This document shows, one piece after another, positions 55,984-64,000 of a stretch of 64,000 nt of DNA. Location of the stretch: positions 532,865 to 596,864 of the forward strand of contig NZ_LMCM01000006.1 of the NCBI RefSeq assembly GCF_001426245.1, given 5' to 3'. The notes below the pieces were generated by a model that saw nothing but the letters and a program-made list of their open reading frames with translations, searched no databases and had not been told where the DNA came from. The stretch comes from Phycicoccus sp. Root101 (GTDB lineage Bacteria > Actinomycetota > Actinomycetes > Actinomycetales > Dermatophilaceae). How positions within the stretch are numbered: position 1 is the stretch's first letter; every line of letters begins with the position of its first letter. A program made the translations under genes and the position numbers.

Positions 55984-56006
55984 GTTGTCAAGCAGTTAGT
56001 CAAGCA
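55984..56006. repeat. Arm-type tandem motif, right of att copy 3
   Basis: Identical to the motif right of copy 2, 97 bases from the tRNA fragment. It implies that a third element of the same type starts here. Confidence 0.62.
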
Positions 56007-56104
56007 TCCTCGGTCCTTCACTCTGTCGCTCGAGCGGCCTCGCGCACTCGCCATGTCTACCGACCTGCCAGCGCACACCCTCGCCCGTGACATCCCCGAA
56101 ACAA

Positions 56105-56130
56105 GGGACCTTTGGCACTAGTCAGGCCAA
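56105..56130. promoter_or_regulatory. Candidate operator upstream of narK
   Basis: GGGACCTTTGGCAC (56105-56118), which resembles half of a DosR box (GGGAC-N4-GNCCC type), overlaps a TTGGC-N9-GCCAA dyad (56112-56130). It lies about 65-90 bases upstream of the narK ATG. Oxygen or nitrate control is expected but not shown. Confidence 0.4.
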
Positions 56131-56192
56131 GAAACTTCCCTATCTTTGGTTCGCGTGGCGCCCGCCGCCGATGGACATCGAGGAGACTGGAC

Positions 56193-57503
56193 ATGGCGAG
56201 CGAGGCCGTCGCATCTTCCGGTCATGGCGTCGAAGCAGACGAGCCACGGCCGCCGAGTGGAAGCGAGGCGACTTCTCCTCCGGTCGGTGTGCACCCGTCC
56301 GGCTTGGGAACCGGGTCGCCGTGGGTGATGCTGGCGATGGCCACTCTGGGTTTCGCCGTGAACTTCTGGGCCTGGGCGCTCATCAGCCCCTTGGGTCCAC
56401 TCTTCCGCACGACCGGATCACTCGGTGAGCTCAGCGAGTCCGACGTCGCGCTGCTGGTGGCAGTGCCGGTCGTGGTTGGCTCGCTGGGACGCATCGTCGT
56501 CGGCGGCTTGACCGACCGGTACGGCGGCCGGGTGATGTTCCCCATCGTCTCGGGCGTGACGATCCTGCCCATCCTGTTCATCGCCTTCTTCGCGCTCGAG
56601 TCGTACGCACTGCTCCTCCTCGGCGGCTTCTTCCTCGGGATCGCAGGCACGGCGTTCGCCGTGGGCGTCCCCTTCGTCAACGCTTGGTTCCCACCGGAAA
56701 AGCGCGGCCTCGCCATTGGCGTCTTCGGCGCCGGCATGGGCGGAACGGCCATCAGCGCCCTGACCACGGTCAAGCTCACGGCTCACCTCGGTGCGAGGTC
56801 TCCCTTCCTCATTACGGCCGCCGTGCTGGCGGTGTATGCCGTCGCCGCCTGGGTGATCCTGCGTGACGCACCCGGCAGGGCCGTGCCCACCACCTCCCTC
56901 GCCTCACGGATCTCCGCGAACGCCCGGCTCCCGATCACCTGGCAGGCATGCCTCCTGTATGCGGTCGCATTCGGTGGGTACGTGGCGTTCTCGGTCTACC
57001 TCCCCGCCTACCTCAAGACCGCCCACCACCTCACCCCCGACAACGCCGCCAGCCGAATGGCGGGCTTCGTGCTCGTCGCCGTTGTCATGCGCCCGGTCGG
57101 GGGTTGGCTCGCAGACAAGGTGGGGGCGATCCCGGTGCTCGCGGCCGGTTTCGGCGTGGTCGTGGTGTGCGCAGGCATCTCGGCGGGGACCCCGCCCCTG
57201 CGGGGCATCGGCACCGTCGCCTTCCTCGCCATGGCCGCCGCACTCGGATCCGGCAGCGGGGCCACCTTCGCCCTCATCGCCAAGGTCACCGAACCGTCCC
57301 GCGTCGGCGGCGTCACCGGGCTCGTCGGAGCTGCCGGCGGCCTGGGCGGCTTCGTACCGCCCCTGGTCATGGGCTACGTGTACGGTCGCACAGAGTCCTA
57401 CGCCATCGGCTTGTGGATGCTCTGCGCCACAGCCGCCCTCGCCCTGCTTCTCACCGTCACCGTCGTCCGACGAACAGCCGCCCAAGGACAGGAAGCGCGT
57501 TGA
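56193..57503 (+). CDS. narK: Nitrate/nitrite transporter
   Basis: A 436-residue major-facilitator protein with 12 membrane segments. GFAVNFWAWALISPLGPLF is segment 1, GSLGRIVVGGLTDRYGGRVMFP the loop 2-3 motif with its Arg, and GIAGTAFAVGVPFVNAWFPPEKRGLAIGVFGAGMGGTA (part) and GSGSGATFALIAKV the nitrate-signature regions. The ATG at 56193 has GAGGAG seven bases ahead. Leads the narKGHJI operon; its stop overlaps the narG TTG (TTGA). Could be nitrate-nitrite antiport or nitrite export. Confidence 0.93.
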   Translation: MASEAVASSGHGVEADEPRPPSGSEATSPPVGVHPSGLGTGSPWVMLAMATLGFAVNFWAWALISPLGPLFRTTGSLGELSESDVALLVAVPVVVGSLGRIVVGGLTDRYGGRVMFPIVSGVTILPILFIAFFALESYALLLLGGFFLGIAGTAFAVGVPFVNAWFPPEKRGLAIGVFGAGMGGTAISALTTVKLTAHLGARSPFLITAAVLAVYAVAAWVILRDAPGRAVPTTSLASRISANARLPITWQACLLYAVAFGGYVAFSVYLPAYLKTAHHLTPDNAASRMAGFVLVAVVMRPVGGWLADKVGAIPVLAAGFGVVVVCAGISAGTPPLRGIGTVAFLAMAAALGSGSGATFALIAKVTEPSRVGGVTGLVGAAGGLGGFVPPLVMGYVYGRTESYAIGLWMLCATAALALLLTVTVVRRTAAQGQEAR

Positions 57504-60500
57504 CCCCTCCGCGGAAGAACTCCACGCCCGACATCGGTATGGACGGCCCCCTGTTGGGGGCCCTCGTCCGCAGCAGGAGGTTCTTCACCCGCGGGACCGT
57601 CTCCGCCGACCTGCGGACCATCTCGCAGGTCGGTGGTCGCCAGGCCGACGACTTCTACCGGGACCGGTGGAGCCACGACAAGGTGGTGCGGTCCACCCAC
57701 GGCGTGAACTGCACGGGCTCCTGCTCGTGGAAGGTGTACGTCAAGGACGGGATCATCACCTGGGAGACCCAGCAGACCGACTACCCCTCCGTCGGTCCGG
57801 ACTCCCCCGAGTACGAACCGCGCGGCTGCCCTCGAGGGGCGGCGTTCTCCTGGTACACCTACTCACCAACCCGTGTGCGCTACCCCTACGTCCGCGGCGT
57901 GCTGCTCCAGATGTTCCGCGAGGCCAAGGCCCAGCACGACGGCGACCCGGTCAAGGCTTGGGAGCACATCGTCGAGAACCCTTTGCGCGCCAAGGCCTAC
58001 AAGTCCGCCCGCGGCAAGGGCGGACTCGTCCGGGCCACCTGGGACGAAGCGACCGAGATCATCGCCGCCGCGCACGTCCACACGATCAAGAAGTACGGGC
58101 CCGACCGCGTCGCCGGGTTCTCCCCCATCCCTGCCATGTCGATGGTCTCCCACGCGTCAGGCGCACGGTTCGTCAACCTCATCGGCGGCTCGATGCTGAG
58201 CTTCTACGACTGGTACGCCGACCTGCCCGTCGCCTCACCCCAGGTCTTCGGGGACCAGACCGACGTCCCCGAGTCCGGTGACTGGTGGAACGCCGGCTAC
58301 CTCATCATGTGGGGTTCCAACCTCCCAGTGACCCGGACGCCGGACGCGCACTGGATGACCGAGGCCCGCTACCGCGGCCAGAAGGTGATCGCGGTGGCCC
58401 CCGACTACGCCGACAACGTGAAGTTCGCCGACGAGTGGCTTGCCGCCAAGCCCGGCACCGACGGTGCCCTGGCGATGGCGATGGGCCACGTCGTCCTCAA
58501 GGAGTTCTTCGTCGACCGGCAGACGCCGTACTTCACCCAGTACGTCAAGACCTACACCGACCTGTCCCACCTCGTGCGTCTCGAGGAATCGGCCAACGGG
58601 GAGTACACCGCTGGCAAGTTCCTCACGGCAGACGACCTCCCGGCCCACGCCGCGGAGGAGAACGCAGCCTTCAGGACCGTCCTCCTCGACTCGGTCACCG
58701 ACCAGGCCGTCATACCCAACGGCTCCCTGGGCCACCGCTACGGCGAGAGCGGCATCGGGTCCTGGAACCTCGACCTCGGGGACGTCGACCCCCATCTGTC
58801 GCTCCTCGACTCCGCCACCGAGTCGGTCGTGGTCCGTATGCCGCGGTTCGACACCGCCGACGGCGCTGCCGCCGACCTCCCGCGCGGCGTCCCCGTGCGT
58901 CGTGTGGACGGCCACCTGGTCACCACCGTCTTCGACCTGCTCCTCGCCCAGTACGGGGTGGGCCGCACCTTCCAGGGCCAGCCGCTGCCCGGAGCGTGGC
59001 CGACCGGGGACGACAGGGGGTATGGCGACGCGTCCGCGCCATACACCCCTGCGTGGCAGGAGAAGATCACCGGCGTTCCGGCAGCCACGGCCGCACGGAT
59101 CGGGCGCGAGTTCGCCCAGAACGCCGAGGAGTCCAAGGGCCGCTCGATGATCGTCATGGGTGCGGGCACCAACCACTGGTTCCACTCCGACACGATCTAC
59201 CGCGCCTTCCTCACCCTGACCAACCTCACGGGCTGCCAGGGCGTCAACGGCGGCGGCTGGGCGCACTACGTCGGCCAGGAGAAGGTCCGCCCGATCACCG
59301 GATACACCCAGATCGCCAACGCGTTGGACTGGAACCGCCCTCCCCGCAACATGATCCAGACCGCGTACTGGTACCTGCACACCAACCAGTTCCGCTACGA
59401 CCAGTTCGGCGCCGACACCCTCTCGGCCACCACCGGCAAGGGGCAGCTCGCTGGCAAGTCCACCGCCGACGTCATTGCGCAGAGCGCCCGCATGGGCTGG
59501 ATGCCCTCCTACCCCACGTTCGACCGCAACCCCCTGGACCTGAGCGACGACGCCGCCGCCGCCGGAAAGCCGGTCGGCGAGTACGTCGTCGACCAGCTCA
59601 AGTCCGGCGACCTAGAGTTCGCCGGCGAGGATCCCGACGCACCCGGCAACTACCCCCGCATCCTGTCCATCTGGCGCGCCAACCTGCTGGGCTCCTCTGG
59701 CAAGGGAAACGAGTACTTCCTCAAGCACCTGCTGGGCACCGACTCCTCCGTACGCGCCACCGAGACACCCGTGGACCAACGCCCTGTCGACGTGACGTGG
59801 CGCGACACGGCACCCGAGGGCAAGCTCGACCTGCTGATGACGATCGACTTCCGCCAGACCAGCACCACGATCTTCTCCGACGTCGTCCTCCCTGCCGCGA
59901 CCTGGTACGAGAAGCACGACCTCAACACGACCGACATGCATCCCTTCGTGCACTCGTTCAACCCGGCCATCGCACCTCCTTGGCAGACCCGCACCGACTG
60001 GGACGCCTGGCAGACGATCGCCGAGAAGTTCAGCGAGCTCGCAGGCACACACCTGGGGGTCCGTAAGGACGTCGTCGCGGTGCCGCTGACGCACGACACC
60101 CCGGACGCCATGGCCAACCCGCACGGCGTCGTCCGCGACTGGAAGAAGGGCGACTGCGAACCGATCCCGGGCGTCACGATGCCCAGGCTGGTCGAGGTCG
60201 AACGCGACTACGGCGCCGTGTTCGAGAAGATGAATGCCCTCGGTCCCCTGGTGGACACCCTCGGCGCGACCACCAAGGGCGTCACCTTCGAGCTCAGCAA
60301 GCAGGTCGACTACCTCCGGGCCAAGAACGGAGCCGTCCGCGGCGGTGTGGCCGACGGCCGGCCCTCCCTGAAGAAGGATGTCAACGTCTGCGAGGCGATC
60401 CTCGCCCTGTCCGGGACCACGAACGGACACCTGGCCACCCAGGGTTTCAGGACCCTCGAGAAGCGCACCGGTGTCCAGCTCGCAGACCTCGCTGCCGAGC

Positions 60501-61255
60501 ACGAGGGAAAACAGATCACGTTCGCGGACACGCAAGGGCCACCGGTCCCCGTGATCACGTCTCCCGAGTGGTCCGGCTCCGAGACCGGAGGACGGCGATA
60601 CTCCCCCTTCACCATCAACGTGGAACGCAAGAAGCCATGGCACACCCTCACGGGACGGATGCACTTCTACCTCGACCACGACTGGATGACCGAACTCGGT
60701 GAAGGCCTCCCGGTCTACCGGCCACCCCTGAACATGGCAGCCCTGTTTTCCGAGCCCACGTTGGGGACGGTGTCGGACGGGTCCGACGGCCAGGTCGAGG
60801 GGCTGACCCTGCGCTACCTGACACCCCACAACAAGTGGTCGATCCACTCCGAGTACCAGGACAACCTGTTCATGCTCTCGCTGTCACGCGGAGGCCAGAA
60901 CATCTGGATGAGCGACCGAGACGCGGTCAAGGTCGGCATCAAGGACAACGACTGGATCGAGGCGGTCAACCGCAACGGCGTCGTCGTGGCCAGGGCGATC
61001 GTGTCCCACCGCATGCCGGAAGGAACCGTGTACATGTACCACGCCCAGGACCGGCTGATCGACGTGCCGCTGGCAGAGACCTCGGGCAAGCGCGGAGGCA
61101 TCCACAACTCGCTGACCCGGTTGCTCGTCAAGCCCTCCCACCTGATCGGCGGCTATGCGCAGCTCACCTTCGCGTTCAACTACCTCGGCCCGACCGGCAA
61201 CCAGCGCGACGAGGTCACCATCATCCGCAAGCGCAGCCAGGACGTGACGTACTGA
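57500..61255 (+). CDS. narG: Respiratory nitrate reductase alpha subunit
   Basis: A 1251-residue molybdenum catalytic subunit, close to E. coli NarG (1247). The Fe-S binding residues are His67, Cys71, Cys75 and Cys110, with the same 35-residue spacing before the last Cys. RGCPRGAAFSWYTYSPTRVRYPYVRGVL (part) and GSNLPVTRTPDAHW follow. No Tat twin-arginine signal is seen, as for cytoplasmic NarG. The likely start is the TTG at 57500, overlapping the narK stop; the first ATG (57539) has no ribosome site. Confidence 0.94.
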   Translation: MTPPRKNSTPDIGMDGPLLGALVRSRRFFTRGTVSADLRTISQVGGRQADDFYRDRWSHDKVVRSTHGVNCTGSCSWKVYVKDGIITWETQQTDYPSVGPDSPEYEPRGCPRGAAFSWYTYSPTRVRYPYVRGVLLQMFREAKAQHDGDPVKAWEHIVENPLRAKAYKSARGKGGLVRATWDEATEIIAAAHVHTIKKYGPDRVAGFSPIPAMSMVSHASGARFVNLIGGSMLSFYDWYADLPVASPQVFGDQTDVPESGDWWNAGYLIMWGSNLPVTRTPDAHWMTEARYRGQKVIAVAPDYADNVKFADEWLAAKPGTDGALAMAMGHVVLKEFFVDRQTPYFTQYVKTYTDLSHLVRLEESANGEYTAGKFLTADDLPAHAAEENAAFRTVLLDSVTDQAVIPNGSLGHRYGESGIGSWNLDLGDVDPHLSLLDSATESVVVRMPRFDTADGAAADLPRGVPVRRVDGHLVTTVFDLLLAQYGVGRTFQGQPLPGAWPTGDDRGYGDASAPYTPAWQEKITGVPAATAARIGREFAQNAEESKGRSMIVMGAGTNHWFHSDTIYRAFLTLTNLTGCQGVNGGGWAHYVGQEKVRPITGYTQIANALDWNRPPRNMIQTAYWYLHTNQFRYDQFGADTLSATTGKGQLAGKSTADVIAQSARMGWMPSYPTFDRNPLDLSDDAAAAGKPVGEYVVDQLKSGDLEFAGEDPDAPGNYPRILSIWRANLLGSSGKGNEYFLKHLLGTDSSVRATETPVDQRPVDVTWRDTAPEGKLDLLMTIDFRQTSTTIFSDVVLPAATWYEKHDLNTTDMHPFVHSFNPAIAPPWQTRTDWDAWQTIAEKFSELAGTHLGVRKDVVAVPLTHDTPDAMANPHGVVRDWKKGDCEPIPGVTMPRLVEVERDYGAVFEKMNALGPLVDTLGATTKGVTFELSKQVDYLRAKNGAVRGGVADGRPSLKKDVNVCEAILALSGTTNGHLATQGFRTLEKRTGVQLADLAAEHEGKQITFADTQGPPVPVITSPEWSGSETGGRRYSPFTINVERKKPWHTLTGRMHFYLDHDWMTELGEGLPVYRPPLNMAALFSEPTLGTVSDGSDGQVEGLTLRYLTPHNKWSIHSEYQDNLFMLSLSRGGQNIWMSDRDAVKVGIKDNDWIEAVNRNGVVVARAIVSHRMPEGTVYMYHAQDRLIDVPLAETSGKRGGIHNSLTRLLVKPSHLIGGYAQLTFAFNYLGPTGNQRDEVTIIRKRSQDVTY

Positions 61256-62904
61256 TGAAGGTCATGGCCCAGATGGCGATGGTGATGAACCTCGACAAGT
61301 GCATCGGTTGCCACACCTGCTCGGTGACCTGCAAGCAGGCGTGGACCAACCGGTCTGGCACGGAGTACATCTGGTTCAACAACGTCGAGACCCGGCCGGG
61401 TCTGGGCTATCCACGCACCTACGAGGACCAGGAGAAGTGGAAGGGCGGCTGGGAGCTCGACAAGCGCGGACGGATGAAGCTCAAGGCGGGCGGGCGCCTG
61501 AAGAACCTCATGACGATCTTCTCCAACCCCGTCCTGCCCTCGATCGGTGAGTACTACGAGCCGTGGACCTACGACTACTCGACCCTGACCGACGCCCCGG
61601 CGCAGGAGCAGACCCCGGTCGCACGACCCAAGTCCCTCATCAGCGGCAAGAACATGAAGATCGAGTGGTCGGCCAACTGGGACGACGACCTCGGAGGGTC
61701 GATGGCCACGGCCCACCGTGACCCGATGCTCAAGAAGATCGCCGACAAGGTGAAGTTCGAGTTCGAGCAGACCTTCATGTTCTACCTGCCCCGGATCTGC
61801 GAGCACTGCCTCAACCCGTCGTGTGCCGCGTCCTGCCCCAGCGGCGCGATCTACAAACGCGAGGAGGACGGCATCGTCCTGGTCGACCAGGAGAAGTGTC
61901 GTGGATGGCGCAAGTGCGTCTCTGGTTGCCCCTACAAGAAGATCTACTTCAACCACCGCACCGGCAAGGCCGAGAAGTGCACGTTCTGCTTCCCGCGCAT
62001 CGAGGTCGGGCTGCCGACCGTCTGCGCGGAGACCTGCGTGGGGCGACTGCGATACATCGGGCTGATGCTCTACGACGCGGACAAGGTCCTCGCGGCCGCC
62101 TCGACCACCGATGACGAAGGTCTCGTCGAGGCCCAGCGAGACGTGTTCCTGGACCCCTTCGACCCCGAGGTGATGCGCGAGGCAGAGCGGGCGGGCATCG
62201 CCCGGGACTGGGTCGACGCCGCCCAGCGCTCCCCCATCTACGCGCTCATCAACACCTTTCGCGTCGCCCTGCCCCTGCACCCGGAGTACCGCACCATGCC
62301 GATGGTCTGGTACATCCCGCCGCTGTCCCCGGTGGTGGACGTCGTTGCCGAGACCGGCGAGGACGCCGAGGACACGGGCAACCTCTTCGCTGCCATCGAC
62401 GCCCTCCGGATCCCGGTCGAGTACCTCGCGGAGCTGTTCACCGCCGGTGACGTCGGGCCCGTCGACGCGGTGCTCAAGAAGCTCGCAGCCATGCGCTGCT
62501 ACATGCGCGACATCAACATGGGGCGCGACCCGGACGCGTCCATCCCCGCCGCGGTGGAGATGACCGAGGAGCAGATGTACGACATGTACCGACTCCTCGC
62601 GATCGCCAAGTACGACGAGCGGTACGTCATCCCACCGGCGCATGCCGAGCTGGCGCACTCCCTGGAGGAGCTGTCGACGGAGTGCTCCGTCTCGGACTAC
62701 GGCGGCGGGCAGCAGGACGTCTTCGGCGAGGGGTCCGGAACGCCCACTCCGGTGGCGGTCGAGAACTTCCAGATGCTCCAGGCCCGGCAGACCTCCGACT
62801 CCCTTGCGGGACCGGTCAACAAGGCGGGACGCGTCAACCTGCTCAACTGGGACGGCAAGGGCTCACCCCCCGGCATGTTCCCGCCGACCGGGTCCGACTC
62901 ATGA
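61255..62904 (+). CDS. narH: Respiratory nitrate reductase beta subunit
   Basis: A 549-residue iron-sulfur subunit from the ATG at 61255 (one base of overlap with the narG stop). The first cluster motif DKCIGCHTCSVTC holds Cys16, 19, 22 and 26. Others are RICEHCLNPSCAASCPSG, EKCRGWRKCVSGCPYKK and KCTFCFPRIEVGLPTVCAETC (part), with the Trp in place of Cys that gives the 3Fe-4S centre. Slightly longer than E. coli NarH (512), mainly in the C-terminus. Transfers electrons from NarI to NarG. Confidence 0.95.
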   Translation: MKVMAQMAMVMNLDKCIGCHTCSVTCKQAWTNRSGTEYIWFNNVETRPGLGYPRTYEDQEKWKGGWELDKRGRMKLKAGGRLKNLMTIFSNPVLPSIGEYYEPWTYDYSTLTDAPAQEQTPVARPKSLISGKNMKIEWSANWDDDLGGSMATAHRDPMLKKIADKVKFEFEQTFMFYLPRICEHCLNPSCAASCPSGAIYKREEDGIVLVDQEKCRGWRKCVSGCPYKKIYFNHRTGKAEKCTFCFPRIEVGLPTVCAETCVGRLRYIGLMLYDADKVLAAASTTDDEGLVEAQRDVFLDPFDPEVMREAERAGIARDWVDAAQRSPIYALINTFRVALPLHPEYRTMPMVWYIPPLSPVVDVVAETGEDAEDTGNLFAAIDALRIPVEYLAELFTAGDVGPVDAVLKKLAAMRCYMRDINMGRDPDASIPAAVEMTEEQMYDMYRLLAIAKYDERYVIPPAHAELAHSLEELSTECSVSDYGGGQQDVFGEGSGTPTPVAVENFQMLQARQTSDSLAGPVNKAGRVNLLNWDGKGSPPGMFPPTGSDS

Positions 62905-63611
62905 GCGACCGCAGACCTGCTCCCACGCTGCCCCCCGACCAGCTGACCATCGTGTGGCAGTCGGTCTCCCTCCTGCTCGACTACCCCGACGACCGGCTCC
63001 CGGACCGGGTCGCGCTCGTCCGATCGGCATCGCGCGACGTGTCCCCGGTCATCCGCGACTCCCTCACGACCTTCCTCGACCACGTCGAGCAGACACCCCT
63101 GCCTGAGCTCCAGGCCGACTACGTGGAGACGTTCGACACGCGTCGTCGCTGCAACCTGTTCCTCACGTACTTCGCGCACGGTGACACCCGCAAGCGTGGG
63201 ATGGCGCTGCTGCGCTTCAAGCAGACCTACCTGCAGGCAGGTTTCGAGCTCGATGACGCGGAGCTGCCTGACCACCTCTGCGTCGTGCTCGAGTTCGCGG
63301 CCACGGTCGACCGGGCCCGCGGTCGGGACCTGCTCCTCGACCACCGCGCCGGCCTGGAGCTGTTGCGGCTCTCGTTGCGCGACATGGGTTCTCCGTGGGC
63401 CGACCTCATCGACGCGGTCACTACCACCCTGCCCAAGCTGCGTGGCGACGAGCGGGACGCAGTTCGACGGCTGGCCGCAGAGGGCCCACCCGAGGAGGAG
63501 GTCGGGCTCGCCCCGTTCGCCAGCCCGCAGTTCAGCCCCGGCGCCTCCAGCGGCGAGGTCGCCGGGTCCATCCAGCTGCCCATGCCCTCGTTCCCCGGAG
63601 CCCGGACATGA
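62901..63611 (+). CDS. narJ: Nitrate reductase assembly chaperone
   Basis: A 236-residue TorD-family chaperone from the ATG at 62901, overlapping the narH stop (ATGA). WQSVSLLLDYPDDRLPDRVALV, then LQADYVETFDTRRRCNLFLTYFAHGDTRKRGMALLRFKQTY (part) and LPDHLCVVLEFAATVD are the NarJ blocks. It helps insert the molybdenum cofactor into NarG and is not part of the mature enzyme. The C-terminal 30 residues are unconserved. Confidence 0.93.
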   Translation: MSDRRPAPTLPPDQLTIVWQSVSLLLDYPDDRLPDRVALVRSASRDVSPVIRDSLTTFLDHVEQTPLPELQADYVETFDTRRRCNLFLTYFAHGDTRKRGMALLRFKQTYLQAGFELDDAELPDHLCVVLEFAATVDRARGRDLLLDHRAGLELLRLSLRDMGSPWADLIDAVTTTLPKLRGDERDAVRRLAAEGPPEEEVGLAPFASPQFSPGASSGEVAGSIQLPMPSFPGART

Positions 63612-64000
63612 GCGTGTTCTTCTTCGTCATCTTTCCATACGTCTGCCTGACGACCTTCGTCGTCGGACACCTGTGGCGCTACCGCTACGACAAGTTCGGC
63701 TGGACCACCCGGTCGTCCCAGCTCTACGAGAACCGACTGCTGCGGATCGGGAGCCCGCTGTTCCACTTCGGCATGCTCGGGGTCGTCGGTGGCCACATCA
63801 TCGGTCTCCTCGTGCCGGAGTCCTGGACCGAGGCGGTAGGGATCAGTGAACACGGCTACCACGTGGTGGCCGTGGCGGGAGGCCTCGTCGCCGGGCTGGC
63901 GGCCCTGGTGGGCATGGTCATCCTCATCTATCGCCGCCGCACCGTGGGGCCGGTGTTCTCCGCGACCACCGTGATGGACAAGGTGATGTACGCGTTCCTG
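63608..64000 (+). CDS. narI: Respiratory nitrate reductase gamma subunit (partial)
   Basis: The first 131 residues of the membrane cytochrome b subunit, cut by the window edge. The ATG at 63608 overlaps the narJ stop. FFFVIFPYVCLTTFVVGHLWRYRYDKFGWTTRSSQLYE (part) is the NarI N-terminus, followed by GSPLFHFGMLGVVGGHIIGLLVPE with two His that bind heme b. It oxidises menaquinol and passes electrons to NarH. Confidence 0.93.
   Translation, partial: MSVFFFVIFPYVCLTTFVVGHLWRYRYDKFGWTTRSSQLYENRLLRIGSPLFHFGMLGVVGGHIIGLLVPESWTEAVGISEHGYHVVAVAGGLVAGLAALVGMVILIYRRRTVGPVFSATTVMDKVMYAFL

Larger units (their letters stand above)
55844..64000. mobile_element. Possible third element at tRNA-Val, left part only
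   Basis: Begins at att copy 3 with a CAAGCA-type right arm and contains narKGHJI. No right boundary lies within the window. If the element is real, its far end should carry the intact tRNA-Val(GAC). Whether the nitrate genes belong to it is uncertain. Confidence 0.4.

Noticed and set aside
56948-57499. N-terminal extension of narG by 184 codons
   Set aside because: Overlaps the narK coding region in another frame; NarG similarity begins only after the TTG at 57500.

Overview
The window is high-GC DNA with many GTG starts, dense GTGA/ATGA stop-start overlaps, a WhiB protein, two ANTAR proteins, an FCD-type GntR regulator and actinobacterial small families (DUF6582-, DUF6766-, DUF2795-like). 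It comes from an actinobacterium, probably a member of Micrococcales; a position near Intrasporangiaceae is only a guess. No rRNA, intact tRNA, CRISPR array, transposase, integrase or phage structural gene was seen.

Layout. 0-6 kb: a LolA-like protein with an ABC-2 exporter, a secreted beta-propeller protein, a type II haloacid dehalogenase, and an ECF sigma/anti-sigma pair behind a perfect dyad. 6-14.8 kb: an epimerase and a GT-C-like membrane protein facing a seven-gene coupled + strand operon (GT2 glycosyltransferase, TIGR04282-like transferase, methyltransferase, membrane-anchored molybdopterin oxidoreductase, small membrane protein, response regulator, histidine kinase). 14.9-18.8 kb: a polar amino-acid ABC transporter and an N5-(carboxyethyl)ornithine synthase-like dehydrogenase. 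19.1-21.8 kb: a compact stressosome operon in which RsbT is the C-terminal domain of an ECF-like sigma factor with a zinc finger, followed by RsbR, RsbS and a lone RsbU_N domain. 21.9-35.7 kb: stress and accessory genes, including several small genes (two related proline-rich proteins, two small membrane peptides, a 28-residue leader ORF), WhiB, a SigB/SigF-type sigma factor, and an operon of hydrolase, phosphatase and NnrD-like genes behind a SigF-type promoter.

35.8 kb to the right edge: accretion of elements at a tRNA-Val(GAC) site. Three copies of the tRNA 3' half (anticodon loop to acceptor end), each with the tRNA-side terminator hairpin, lie at about 35.8, 42.55 and 55.86 kb. Tandem arm-type motifs face inward from each copy, as for attL/attR of tandem integrations. 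Island 1 carries an ArsR/RibD-like/SRPBCC operon, an MSMEG_6728-like protein, ANTAR, DUF4383 and NERD proteins. Island 2 carries a ten-gene catabolic cassette (BtpA-like, SIS, PfkB, Asp/Glu racemase, amidohydrolase, polysaccharide deacetylase, oligopeptide-type ABC transporter) and a GntR regulator; the cassette promoter overlaps a TGTATACCG motif. The segment right of copy 3 carries narKGHJI and leaves the window. Neither closed island has a recognisable integrase.

The points most worth following are the sigma-RsbT stressosome, the tandem tRNA-Val elements with matched arm types, and the unassigned catabolic operon of island 2.
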